Below, one piece after another: positions 55,963-63,825 of a DNA stretch of 64,000 bases. The stretch comes from an uncultured Opitutaceae bacterium. GTDB taxonomy: Bacteria > Verrucomicrobiota > Verrucomicrobiia > Opitutales > Opitutaceae. The notes under the pieces are model-generated. The model did no database searches and was not told the origin of the DNA. It was given only the letters and a program-made list of their open reading frames with translations. Each line of letters begins with the position of its first letter. Position 1 is the stretch's first letter. Made by a program: the position numbers and the translations under genes. The stretch is taken from NCBI GenBank assembly GCA_937902925.1, contig CALFNN010000047.1, positions 24,865 through 88,864 on the forward strand, given 5' to 3'.

Positions 55963-55982
55963 GGGCGGACGTCGGTCCGCCC
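55963..55982 (+). terminator. GC-rich hairpin after the module B gene
   Basis: GGGCGGAC (55963-55970) pairs with GTCCGCCC (55975-55982) around GTCG, 25 nt past the stop. A plausible terminator for the surface-protein operon, but no T-run follows. Confidence 0.5.
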
Positions 55983-56117
55983 GGGAACACGTCGGCGGTT
56001 GACACGGCGAAAGCGCCGGCCGGTGAGCGGAAGTCTTTATTGTCCCCAGCGGCTCAATCCGCCGCCGCGGCGCGGTCTTGCCGTCGGCCCCGCGGGGCGT
56101 TTGCTCTCGGGCCGACG

Positions 56118-58172
56118 ATGGCGCCAGCCAGCAAGAAAAATCCGACCCTCGCGGTTTGCCTCGTGTTGTTCATCGGCACGTGGCTGCTGTTCGTCCGGGC
56201 GATCGGCAACGATTTCGTCAACTACGACGATCCCGACTACGTCACGGCCAACGAGCATGTGCAGCCCGGCCTCACGTGGGCCGGCGTAAAATGGGCGTTC
56301 GGCTCGGACGATGTCTCCTACTGGCATCCGCTCACGTGGATTTCGCACCTGATCGACCGCTCGCTGTTTGGCGGCAACCCCGCCGGCCACCACGCGACGA
56401 GCGTCGGTCTGCACGCCTGCAATGCAGTGTTGGTGTTCCTGGTCTTCCGCCGGCTCACGGGTGCGTTCTGGACGAGTGCGTTGAACGCGGCGCTGTTCGC
56501 CTGGCATCCCCTGCGCGTCGAGTCGGTCGCGTGGGTCGCCGAGCGGAAGGACGTGCTCAGCGGTTTTTTCTGGCTGCTGGCGTTGTGGGCTTACGCGGTT
56601 TACGCGGAGCGCCGGCGGGAAAGATCCCCCGGCGCGTGGGGCTGCTACACGCTGGCCCTCGCGGCGTTTGCCGGCGGCTTGATGAGCAAGCCGATGGTGG
56701 TGACTTTTCCCCTGGTGCTGCTCGTGGTCGACTACTGGCCGTTGCGGCGCCTGGCGCTGGCGCCCCCGTCCGCGACGGTCTCCGGGACGAGTCCGCGCGA
56801 ACCGTTGTGGCGGGTGCTGACGGAGAAGCTACCGTTCCTCGGGCTCTCGACGGCGGTGTCGATTGTCACGGTGATCGCGCAGAAAAAAGTCGGCACGCTG
56901 TCCGAGGTGCTCCCGTTCGATGCCCGCATGGCCAACGCCGTGGTCGCCGTTGCACGTTACCTCGGGAAACTCGTGTGGCCGTTCGATCTCGCCGTGCTCT
57001 ATCCGCATCCCGGCCACTGGCCGACGGTGGCCGTTGCCGGCGCGCTGGTGCTTTTCGTCGCGATCAGTGGAACCGTGTGGGCCCAGCGCCGCCGGCGTCC
57101 GTGGCTGCTGGCCGGCTGGCTGTGGTGGCTGGTCGCGCTCGCCCCGGTGGCGGGTCTCGTGCAGGTCGGAATCCAGTCGATGGCCGATCGCTACAGTTAT
57201 CTGCCGATGCTCGGCGTGCAGTTCGCGATCCTCTGGACCCTCCGGGACATCGTGTCGTCGACCGCGGCGCGGCGGACGCTCGTGACCGCCGGCGCGGTGG
57301 TGCTCGCCGCCGGTGCGGCACGGACGTGGAATCAAGAGGGCGTATGGCACGACTCGTTGACGCTTTTCGAGCACGCCGTGGCGGTGACGAAGGACAATTA
57401 TCTCGCGGAAAACAATATTGGCACGCACCTCGTCGGGCTCGGCCGCACCGCGGAGGCGATCGAACACTACCGGCGGAGTCTCGCGATCAAGCCGGATTAC
57501 CCCGAGGCCCGGAACAATCTCGGCCATGCGCTGGCGAAGCTCGGCCGGGCGCGCGAGGCGGCCGACTGTTTCCGGGCGGCCTTGCGCCTCAAGCCCGACA
57601 TGATCGCGGCGCACAACAATCTTGGCAACGCGCTCTCCGATCTCGGCCAGGTGGACGAGGCGATCGAGCACTACGAATTCGTCCTCGCGCGGCAGCCGGA
57701 GCACGCGGATGCGCTCATGAACTACGGTGTGGCGCTCGCGATGAAAGGCCGGCTGGCGGAAGCGGAGAAGGAAATCCGCATGTCGTTGCGTGTGCGGCCG
57801 GATTCGGCGTCGGCCGAAAGCGACCTCGGCAACGTGCTCGCGCTGACGGGCCGTCCCGCCGAGGCGATCGCGAATTACCGGCGGGCGATTGAATTAAGTC
57901 CCCGCGATTCCCAATCCTTCAACAACCTGGCCAACGTCAACGCACAGACGGGAGCGCTCGACGACGCGGCGACCAACTATCAGGAAGCGTTGCGCCTCGA
58001 GCCAATGAATCCCGAGGCGCACTTGAACTTCGCGCGCGTCCTGGTCCGGCAGGGCCGAAACGCCGCCGCGCTCGAACACGTCAAGGTGGCCCTGCAACAA
58101 CGGCCTGATTATGCCGAGGCCGCGGCCTTGCTCCAACAGCTCCGGGCGCCGGCATCGGCCGCCACGAAGTAG
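56118..58172 (+). CDS. TMTC-like multi-TM protein with C-terminal TPR repeats (putative O-glycosyltransferase)
   Basis: ATG 56118 (MAPASKKNPTLAV) gives 684 residues; upstream in-frame TTG would add a non-hydrophobic Ala/Arg stretch. The N-terminal ~420 residues are a polytopic membrane domain with GT-C-like features: FVNYDDPDYV in the first luminal loop, HPLTWISHLID, FAWHPLRVESVAWVAERKD, LMSKPMVVTFP. Seven TPR units follow (~430-670; for example EARNNLGHALAKLGRAREAA). This layout matches TMTC/DUF1736-type proteins, which in animals are O-mannosyltransferases. It sits between secreted Ser/Thr-rich proteins, so it may glycosylate them; that is inference. Confidence 0.8.
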   Translation: MAPASKKNPTLAVCLVLFIGTWLLFVRAIGNDFVNYDDPDYVTANEHVQPGLTWAGVKWAFGSDDVSYWHPLTWISHLIDRSLFGGNPAGHHATSVGLHACNAVLVFLVFRRLTGAFWTSALNAALFAWHPLRVESVAWVAERKDVLSGFFWLLALWAYAVYAERRRERSPGAWGCYTLALAAFAGGLMSKPMVVTFPLVLLVVDYWPLRRLALAPPSATVSGTSPREPLWRVLTEKLPFLGLSTAVSIVTVIAQKKVGTLSEVLPFDARMANAVVAVARYLGKLVWPFDLAVLYPHPGHWPTVAVAGALVLFVAISGTVWAQRRRRPWLLAGWLWWLVALAPVAGLVQVGIQSMADRYSYLPMLGVQFAILWTLRDIVSSTAARRTLVTAGAVVLAAGAARTWNQEGVWHDSLTLFEHAVAVTKDNYLAENNIGTHLVGLGRTAEAIEHYRRSLAIKPDYPEARNNLGHALAKLGRAREAADCFRAALRLKPDMIAAHNNLGNALSDLGQVDEAIEHYEFVLARQPEHADALMNYGVALAMKGRLAEAEKEIRMSLRVRPDSASAESDLGNVLALTGRPAEAIANYRRAIELSPRDSQSFNNLANVNAQTGALDDAATNYQEALRLEPMNPEAHLNFARVLVRQGRNAAALEHVKVALQQRPDYAEAAALLQQLRAPASAATK

Positions 58173-58507
58173 TGACGGGAAAATAGACGGCATTCGGCCG
58201 GCGAGTTTGGCCTTGGCTAACCCTCGACAACGCGCGCTACACAGCGCCCGATGGCAGCGGCAAGATTCGCACGGGCCGCTACGTCTTGGCGGTCCCCGGA
58301 ACGACCGCCGACGGCTATGCGCCGGATCCGACGCAAGAGCCGTCGCGGGGCCCGGTCCCGGCTGGGAGGGAAAGGGCCGGATGGCAGCAGCACTTAGTCG
58401 GTGACAACCCGACCAGGAACCGGGTCAATGGGAGTCCTGCCTTCGCCGAGCCACGCCAGATTTCGACTTTCCGATAACCGGCCACGATCCATATTTCGCC
58501 ACACGTG
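58173..58507. other. Gap with a decayed EF-hand tail
   Basis: 335 nt without an intact gene. It contains the 123-nt relic at 58220-58342; the remainder shows no coding or structural signal I can support. Confidence 0.6.
58220..58342 (+). pseudogene. Relic of the giant protein's EF-hand C-terminus
   Basis: In frame 2 the segment reads TLDNARYTAPDGSGKIRTGR and continues to DGYAPDPTQEP. It aligns without gaps to the last 41 residues of the 6382-aa protein (nt 42188-42310), with 33 of 41 identical by hand count. There is no start codon: a TAG lies in frame at 58184, and the calcium loop that should come before is missing. The stop that ends the giant is also lost. It is the remnant of a deleted large gene. 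Confidence 0.82.
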
Positions 58508-60124
58508 ATGCACCCCGCTTTCCGCCTTTTTCGAGTCTGTTCTGCGCTGGTCTTCGCCGGGCGGACGATGTCGGCACTGGCGGCCGGACCTTATGCGTTT
58601 ACCGTGAGTCCGTCGGCAACGACCTACCTGGCGGCGGGCGGCAATCTGACCCTCACGGTTAATTTGAGCTACGGCTCCTCAATTTCGGCGCTCGATCTCT
58701 CGCTCACGACCCCAACGGGATGGAAATACGTTTCCGCCTCCGGAACCGCGGTGCCGCAAACTTCACCGCAGCCCGGCGACCTTGGACAGGGTGGCCTCGC
58801 CTTCGTTTATACCGCCATGCCGGTTTCTCCCGCCTCCTTTAGCTTCACTGTCAGCTATCCGGCCGGGATGTCGGGCAATAAATCGCTCACGCTCGTCGGT
58901 GCCAATTTTACGGACGAGACCACCTCCGCGGTGACGGCGATTACCGCACCGAACATCACGTTGACCTCGACCGGGGGCGCGCCAGGCCTTACGGCGGCTC
59001 AAGCGCTCGGCAGCACGATCCTGACGGCGGGCGCGGCTGTGAACTCGTTTACCCCCGTGACGAGCGCCGGGGGCTCGACCCCTTATGTGTATTCGGTCAT
59101 TCCGGGTCTGCCTGCCGGTTTGTCGATGGCATCGGACACCGGTGCCATCACCGGCACCCCGACGCTCGCAGGGACGAACGCGACCTACACGGTCACCGTT
59201 ACGGATGGCACCCATGCGACCGCAAGCAACACGTTCAGCCTTGCGGTCATCGGTCTTGCCGGCTCGTCGAATGCCACCATTGCGGGCGCCGGTTTCCTGG
59301 CGGGCGCCGGTATTCCTCATCCCAACGGCAACATCTACGATCAGGTGCTGCTCACGGGCAACGTCCTCACGATTGCCAATGGCGCGAACAAGGTCACGCG
59401 CACGTCGTTCATCGATCTCAATGACGACATCGTGCAGATTGAATTCGGCGGCGCCGGCACGCTCACCATCTCGCTGACGGACAGCTCCGGACCGGCGGCG
59501 CCCGTGAACTACAATCAGCCAGCGGTCAGTTATATGAAGGGTCATGCCTCGATCGTGATTTCCGCGGCGAACGAAACGACCAATCTGACGATTTTCAGCG
59601 TTGGCCGTGCCACGGCATTCGATCCGACCGGCGCTTATGATATCCTACTGCCGGTCAGCGCGACCAACGCGCCGGCAAGCAATGGCAGCCCGCTGTTCGT
59701 GGGGCATTCCGGGACAAGCTACGACGGCGTGGCGGACATCGCCCGGGTTACAATCCTGAGTTCGAACGGGAAGTTCGGTGGCATTCGGTCCGCGAACGCC
59801 AGTTATTTGGGCACGACGGGGATCACTGGCATCATGGCGACGGGCGTGCAATTCACCGGACCGGTCTACATCGGCGACATCGACGCCTCGGGCACGGCAT
59901 TGCCGGAGATTTTGCTCGGCTCGGCGACGGTCACGCAGATCAACGGCGGCGACCTGCAGCAATCGAACGCGCAGCCGGTGAGCGTCAGCGGCGTCACGCA
60001 ACTGCAGTTTGTGAGTGGCGTCACGTCCAACAACGCGCCGCTGCCCGCGCAAACCAACAAGGCCGTGCTCAAGCAGAACGGCGTCGACGTCACGACCCAG
60101 ATCGTCGTCAACCCGACGCCATAG
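58508..60124 (+). CDS. 538-aa secreted protein: module A, putative-Ig, module B
   Basis: ATG at 58508 preferred over GTG 58505. Signal peptide (VCSALVFAGRTMSALAAG), module A (~25-155, LDLSLTTPTGWKYV and GDLGQGGLAFVYTAMPVSPA), one putative-Ig unit of the same subtype as the 13-unit array (~160-255), then module B (~260-538) as in the 822-aa protein. It is a hybrid: its front end matches the 3527-aa gene and its back end the 822-aa gene. The last 211 nt before the final stop base are identical to 55727-55937. No Shine-Dalgarno. The chromosome's tRNA remnant begins 10 nt after the stop. Confidence 0.87.
   Translation: MHPAFRLFRVCSALVFAGRTMSALAAGPYAFTVSPSATTYLAAGGNLTLTVNLSYGSSISALDLSLTTPTGWKYVSASGTAVPQTSPQPGDLGQGGLAFVYTAMPVSPASFSFTVSYPAGMSGNKSLTLVGANFTDETTSAVTAITAPNITLTSTGGAPGLTAAQALGSTILTAGAAVNSFTPVTSAGGSTPYVYSVIPGLPAGLSMASDTGAITGTPTLAGTNATYTVTVTDGTHATASNTFSLAVIGLAGSSNATIAGAGFLAGAGIPHPNGNIYDQVLLTGNVLTIANGANKVTRTSFIDLNDDIVQIEFGGAGTLTISLTDSSGPAAPVNYNQPAVSYMKGHASIVISAANETTNLTIFSVGRATAFDPTGAYDILLPVSATNAPASNGSPLFVGHSGTSYDGVADIARVTILSSNGKFGGIRSANASYLGTTGITGIMATGVQFTGPVYIGDIDASGTALPEILLGSATVTQINGGDLQQSNAQPVSVSGVTQLQFVSGVTSNNAPLPAQTNKAVLKQNGVDVTTQIVVNPTP
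59913..60123 (+). repeat. 211-nt exact repeat, copy 2 (end of module B)
   Basis: Exact copy of 55727-55937, 4186 nt away in the same orientation. The flanking module B sequence is only similar, so identity stops sharply on the left side. Confidence 0.9.
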
Positions 60125-60133
60125 CTCGCAGAA

Positions 60134-60175
60134 TGGGCCCACTGGGATTCGAACCCAGAACCAAAGGATTATGAG
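60134..60175 (-). other. 3' fragment of a CAU-anticodon tRNA gene (attachment-site remnant)
   Basis: On the minus strand the fragment runs from the anticodon loop CTCATAA through TCCTT, a 5-nt variable loop, the T arm CTGGG-TTCGAAT-CCCAG, and acceptor TGGGCCC with discriminator A. The 5' half is missing: the sequence before CTCATAA cannot form the AAGGA needed for the anticodon stem. Met or Ile2 identity cannot be separated from this half. A tyrosine recombinase starts 110 nt away, so this is the displaced tRNA end left by element integration. Confidence 0.85.
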
Positions 60176-60176
60176 C

Positions 60177-60193
60177 GAGCACAATGGGTGCTC
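60177..60193. repeat. Perfect 6-bp inverted repeat next to the tRNA fragment
   Basis: GAGCAC-AATGG-GTGCTC lies directly inside the element from the tRNA breakpoint. It may be part of the recombinase core or arm binding region. Confidence 0.4.
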
Positions 60194-60284
60194 AACTTGA
60201 TCCGTCGGTGCCCAACTTTCGCACGCTTTGTGCCCTCTTAGGCCCTGATGAGTCAAGGGTTATGAACTATCATCAAGGACACCC

Positions 60285-61679
60285 ATGAACTCATCACTCG
60301 ATCTCAAAAACGACCCATCAGACCCCAAAAGTGGCCAGAAAATGGCAAAGCGTGCGCTCAGCCCGAAGAGCGGAAAATACTGGGCCGACCGGATTTTTCT
60401 CGGAAAAACGACGCGGCAGGGCAGGACGTATTACACCTCCAACTACTATGTGCGGCTCCAACACGCGGGGCAGCGCGAACTCTTCTGCCTGAACACCGCC
60501 GACAAGGCGCAGGCCATTAAACAGGCGGAGAGCATCTATTATCTTGTCCGCTCGGACTCCGATGGCTGGCAGCAGGCCTTGGAAAAATACGGCAAGAAGA
60601 TGGTCATCCGGAGTGACGATCCGACGATTGGCGACTACTTGAAGGCCGTGCAGGAATTGTCCGGCATCGGTCCCGAGACCTTTATCGACTACGCGCGGAA
60701 ACTCCGCCGGGTCGCGGCCCAGATCTTCGTCAACGAGCATATCCGGCAGGCGAACAAATACGATGCGAGGGCCCTTGGCCGAACGCAGTGGGCCGAAGCG
60801 GTCGAAAAAATCCCGCTACGGGAATTGACCGACGAGGCGATCCGTCGCTGGCAGGTGGCTTACGTCGCGGCGAGGCGGGGCGATCCCGTTCAGGAGCAAA
60901 GGGCGAAGCACACGGTCGACGCAGTGCTGCGCAGCTGCAAATCCCTCTTCGCAAAAAAACTCGTGAAATGGGCGAAGCATCTCCGGCTGCCTGACCCGCT
61001 GCCCTTTCGGAACCTCGAACTCATGACCCGCGGGCTCAGTTCGTTTCGTTATCGGTCGTGCATCGATCCGTTCTCGCTGCTGAACTTGGCGAGGCAGGAA
61101 CTGCGCGCCGCCAAACCTGAATGCTACAAAATATTTCTGCTGGCATTGGGCGGCGGACTGCGGCGTATGGAAATTGACCGGCTGCTGTGGCGCTCCGTCC
61201 TCGTGCAGGAATCCAAGATTCGAATCGAACAGCACGAATTCTTTTCGGCCAAGACGCGCTACTCGGAGGCGGATATCGCCGTGGAAAAAGAACTCATCAG
61301 CGAACTCCTGGCGCTGCGCCAGCTGGACGACGAGTTCGTGATTCGCTCATCCAACGCCCCGCGAAATAAAACCACCTATCGTCACTACCGGGCGGCAGAA
61401 AATTTCTCGGAGTTGTGCGACTGGCTGCGCAGCAAGGGAGTCGAGGCGCTGAGTCCGATTCACACCCTCCGCAAGGAATTCGGCAGGTTATTGACCGAAG
61501 GCTTCGGGATCTATGCGGCATCGACCGCTCTTCGACATTCGAGCGTCCAAGTGACCGCCGCCTTCTATGCCGATGAGACCCGGCGAATCGTGCCTTCCCT
61601 GATTGGCCGAAAGTCTATCACCGAAACCAATCTGCCCACGTCGCAACTCACACCCGCAGGTTCCACGGTTGCGGCGTAG
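60285..61679 (+). CDS. Tyrosine recombinase / site-specific integrase
   Basis: 464 residues. The catalytic domain carries Arg293 (GGGLRRMEIDRL), the HxLR box His393-Arg396 (HTLRKEFG), His418 (ALRHSSVQV) and the nucleophile Tyr428 (TAAFYAD), in standard order and spacing. The N-terminal half contains a SAM-like core-binding region (~105-235). It lies 110 nt from a tRNA 3' fragment, the normal arrangement for an integrative element or prophage. Alternative start MAKRALSPKSG at 60342 cannot be excluded. The gene reads away from the attachment site. Confidence 0.92.
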   Translation: MNSSLDLKNDPSDPKSGQKMAKRALSPKSGKYWADRIFLGKTTRQGRTYYTSNYYVRLQHAGQRELFCLNTADKAQAIKQAESIYYLVRSDSDGWQQALEKYGKKMVIRSDDPTIGDYLKAVQELSGIGPETFIDYARKLRRVAAQIFVNEHIRQANKYDARALGRTQWAEAVEKIPLRELTDEAIRRWQVAYVAARRGDPVQEQRAKHTVDAVLRSCKSLFAKKLVKWAKHLRLPDPLPFRNLELMTRGLSSFRYRSCIDPFSLLNLARQELRAAKPECYKIFLLALGGGLRRMEIDRLLWRSVLVQESKIRIEQHEFFSAKTRYSEADIAVEKELISELLALRQLDDEFVIRSSNAPRNKTTYRHYRAAENFSELCDWLRSKGVEALSPIHTLRKEFGRLLTEGFGIYAASTALRHSSVQVTAAFYADETRRIVPSLIGRKSITETNLPTSQLTPAGSTVAA

Positions 61680-61732
61680 GCAAGCAGGTCCGATAGTGTC
61701 CATTTCGCCATGTCCAATACCAAGAGGTTCCT

Positions 61733-61909
61733 GTGCATCCAAAGACGTTAACACCTTCTGAAGTCCACGCATTGCGGCGGACGATTCTGTCGGCCCTGCC
61801 GTCGGACGATCCCGAGGAAGACGAGGCGCTTTTTATTCTTCCGCCGGAAGACGTGCCGCCGTTCGCCGGTCAGGGCGAAATCTTCGGACCCGTGTCACCC
61901 GGCTTCTGA
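61733..61909 (+). CDS. Small acidic 58-aa protein downstream of the integrase
   Basis: GTG at 61733 preceded by a good Shine-Dalgarno (AAGAGG at 61722-61727, 5 nt spacing). The product reads VHPKTLTPSEVHALRRTILS, then an acidic run SDDPEEDEALF and a Pro-rich end. It starts 53 nt after the integrase stop, and its 3' end overlaps the 3' end of the opposing 107-aa gene by 40 nt. No family recognised. Confidence 0.5.
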   Translation: MHPKTLTPSEVHALRRTILSALPSDDPEEDEALFILPPEDVPPFAGQGEIFGPVSPGF

Positions 61910-62193
61910 CGCGGCCCGCTCTTTTTCAGCGCCTCGAGCTTCTGCTTCAGTTCCGGAAAACTCTCCACGGCCTGCGCGATGGCGAGCCGCTGCCGCTCAA
62001 AGGCTTCATGCAGCCGCATCTGACGAAGCATCCACAGTCTCGGGTGGTCCTTCGCGGGGATTTCACTGAAGGCACGCATTAGCTCGGGACGTCTCGCGAT
62101 GAACCGTTCAAGACGTGCCTCCTCATCGGCATTCTGCGGTTTTTCGCGCGCGACGGCGGTTTGCGCAGTCAGTTGATTTTTCAAAGATGACAT
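61870..62193 (-). CDS. Hypothetical 107-aa helical protein
   Basis: Charged, predicted almost entirely helical (ADEEARLERFIARRPELMRA, FERQRLAIAQAVESFPELKQ), with a basic Pro/Gly-rich C-terminus. No known motif. Its ATG lies 4 nt after the stop of the 77-aa gene, so the two are translationally linked. Probably element-borne. Confidence 0.65.
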   Translation of the reverse strand: MSSLKNQLTAQTAVAREKPQNADEEARLERFIARRPELMRAFSEIPAKDHPRLWMLRQMRLHEAFERQRLAIAQAVESFPELKQKLEALKKSGPRQKPGDTGPKISP

Positions 62194-62197
62194 GCGT

Positions 62198-62431
62198 TCA
62201 ATCCCCGAAAAAACCTATTTCCTGGTCATATTGCTCGTCGATCGTGAGATTGTAGTGCGCAATCGTTCGCCGCACGACCAGTGCCGGATTTGCCAGCGCC
62301 ACCACGAGCCCGATCAGGACATCGGGATTAACTTCGGGCACGCCATCTTTTCCCATCAGATGCGCCGCTTCCGCGAATCTGCCGACGGCCGCCGACGGTA
62401 GTTCGATTGAAATTTTGGTCTCATCTCCCAT
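62198..62431 (-). CDS. Hypothetical 77-aa protein
   Basis: Starts at ATG 62431 (complement) with a Shine-Dalgarno AGGAGA at 62441-62446. The N-terminus TKISIELPSAAVGRFAEAAH resembles a short beta strand followed by a helix, as in ribbon-helix-helix-like antitoxins, but the rest (NPDVLIGLVVALANPALVVR) does not fit clearly. First gene of a two-gene operon with the 107-aa protein. Confidence 0.65.
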   Translation of the reverse strand: MGDETKISIELPSAAVGRFAEAAHLMGKDGVPEVNPDVLIGLVVALANPALVVRRTIAHYNLTIDEQYDQEIGFFGD

Positions 62432-62586
62432 GGGGAAATTTCTCCTGATTGCAGAATCAAACCGGAATCAATAACCAGACCGATGTCCACTGTCTTTAGC
62501 GGTGAGGCTTAAGCCACCGCTGCACTGCCACGATAGAACCGTCGGTGCCCCGGAGTTTTCGTAACGCGGTGACGGTCGGCGTTCGA
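62432..62586. promoter_or_regulatory. Promoter region of the 77/107-aa operon
   Basis: 155 nt, more AT-rich than the chromosome to the left. It contains the ribosome binding site noted above and a TTGATT word on the minus strand suitable for a -35 box; no -10 can be named with confidence. Confidence 0.35.
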
Positions 62587-63372
62587 TTACTTTCCGGCTT
62601 GCCGTTCACTCATGCGCGGCGCGCCGGGACTGGCATCAAGTGCGATGCCGTGCTGCCCGCAAAAGTTGCGAATCGTTTTCACGTCTGGGGTGAAACCAAT
62701 TTCGTCATTCAGGTGGTTCCGAAACTCGCGCATCCGATATTTTGGCTTTGGGCAGGTCCGCATGTAAAGGAGCAGCCCGAACTGCCACTCGTCGGCGGGA
62801 TTGTGATCCCATCGGCCATTTTGCGTAAATTCCGCGGCTTCTTTGACCGCATCCATCGCGCCCGCCAGTTCACGGAAGAACTTTGCATTGCCCGCTGCGA
62901 TCGCGCGCCGCATCGCTTCCAATGTAAGCTCAACCAGTCGCGGATCGAGGCCGCGCGCCTGTTTTGGCGGGTGTTTCGCCAGCTCGCGTTTCCAAAGGCA
63001 CACCAGCAAGTAGGCGCTTAGATCACGTCGACCTGACTTGTAGCGCCGCATGAGGGAATCGAGTTTCTCCAGACCCAATCCCCCATACGTGACCTTGGCG
63101 CGTCCCTCGGGAAGCAGCGTCCTGATGCTGGCAGCGAAATCGTTTGCCAGGCCTGCGGAAGCGCCAATCCCGAAGGCCGCATAAAACTGCATCGCGCGCA
63201 CTGGATCGGGTTTCTTCAGGGACTCCGAGGCGAGCATTCTCACAGTTGAATAACGCTGCCAGAGCGACGCGAATTGCGCCACCGCAGCGCTCTCTGGCGT
63301 GTGGCTGAACATCCGCGCGAAATCCTCCGGCGAAAGTTTTTCTGCCTTGGGTGATGGGGGCACGCGAATCAA
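62587..63372 (-). CDS. Hypothetical 261-aa protein of the integrated element
   Basis: Stop at 62587-62589. Start uncertain: TTG at 63372 or GTG at 63363 are both in frame, and no ATG is near. Predicted helical, with LSPEDFARMFSHTPESAAVA near the N-terminus and a positively charged middle (LDSLMRRYKSGRRDLSAYLL). The C-terminal part (MREFRNHLNDEIGFTPDVKT) could be a small DNA-binding or helical cap. No family recognised, no signal or TM segment. Confidence 0.6.
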   Translation of the reverse strand: MIRVPPSPKAEKLSPEDFARMFSHTPESAAVAQFASLWQRYSTVRMLASESLKKPDPVRAMQFYAAFGIGASAGLANDFAASIRTLLPEGRAKVTYGGLGLEKLDSLMRRYKSGRRDLSAYLLVCLWKRELAKHPPKQARGLDPRLVELTLEAMRRAIAAGNAKFFRELAGAMDAVKEAAEFTQNGRWDHNPADEWQFGLLLYMRTCPKPKYRMREFRNHLNDEIGFTPDVKTIRNFCGQHGIALDASPGAPRMSERQAGK

Positions 63373-63825
63373 TGGGGCCGACTGGCACGGTTGCCGATGA
63401 GATGGAAAAAATCAGCCCGAGTCGCGATACCAGTCAAACGGTTTTGCCGAAATCGCGGGCTCGATTGCTGCGTGAACGATTGGCGCAATGGGGCGAACGA
63501 AATCGGCACATGCGCGAGCGTAGGGCGATGCCGGCTCATCCATGCCGGACATACGAGACGTGACTCCAGCTCGTTCCGCGTCGGCCGTTGCGACCTTCGC
63601 CCGCCCCGGCCTGTGCTCTCCTCGCTTTCTTCACGACTCGTCAGCCGGTGAGGCAACGCCGCGCGTTCACCGACTCCGCGCCACGCAACCGCCCGGAGAC
63701 GCTTCACGCCGGCGCCGCATTCACGAGTGACACAGCACGTGTTCGGTTTCGATAACGAGGAGACGGCGACGGCGGGCATGGTCCAATTAGGTCCGATATG
63801 AGCGGACGGGAAACGGCCATTGATG
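63373..63825. other. 453-nt gap without a supported gene
   Basis: Open frames on both strands are Arg/Pro/Ser-rich and lack starts with ribosome sites, so none is called. No clear hairpin, repeat or promoter was found. Confidence 0.5.

Noticed and set aside
60015..60200. Short plus-strand frame with GPTGIRTQNQRIMS
   Set aside because: This peptide is the translation of the tRNA 3' fragment read from the wrong strand, a common annotation artefact.
63369..63779. Minus-strand open frame of 136 codons near the right edge
   Set aside because: Arg/Ser/Pro-rich, no ribosome site, no hydrophobic or domain pattern; looks like non-coding GC-rich sequence.
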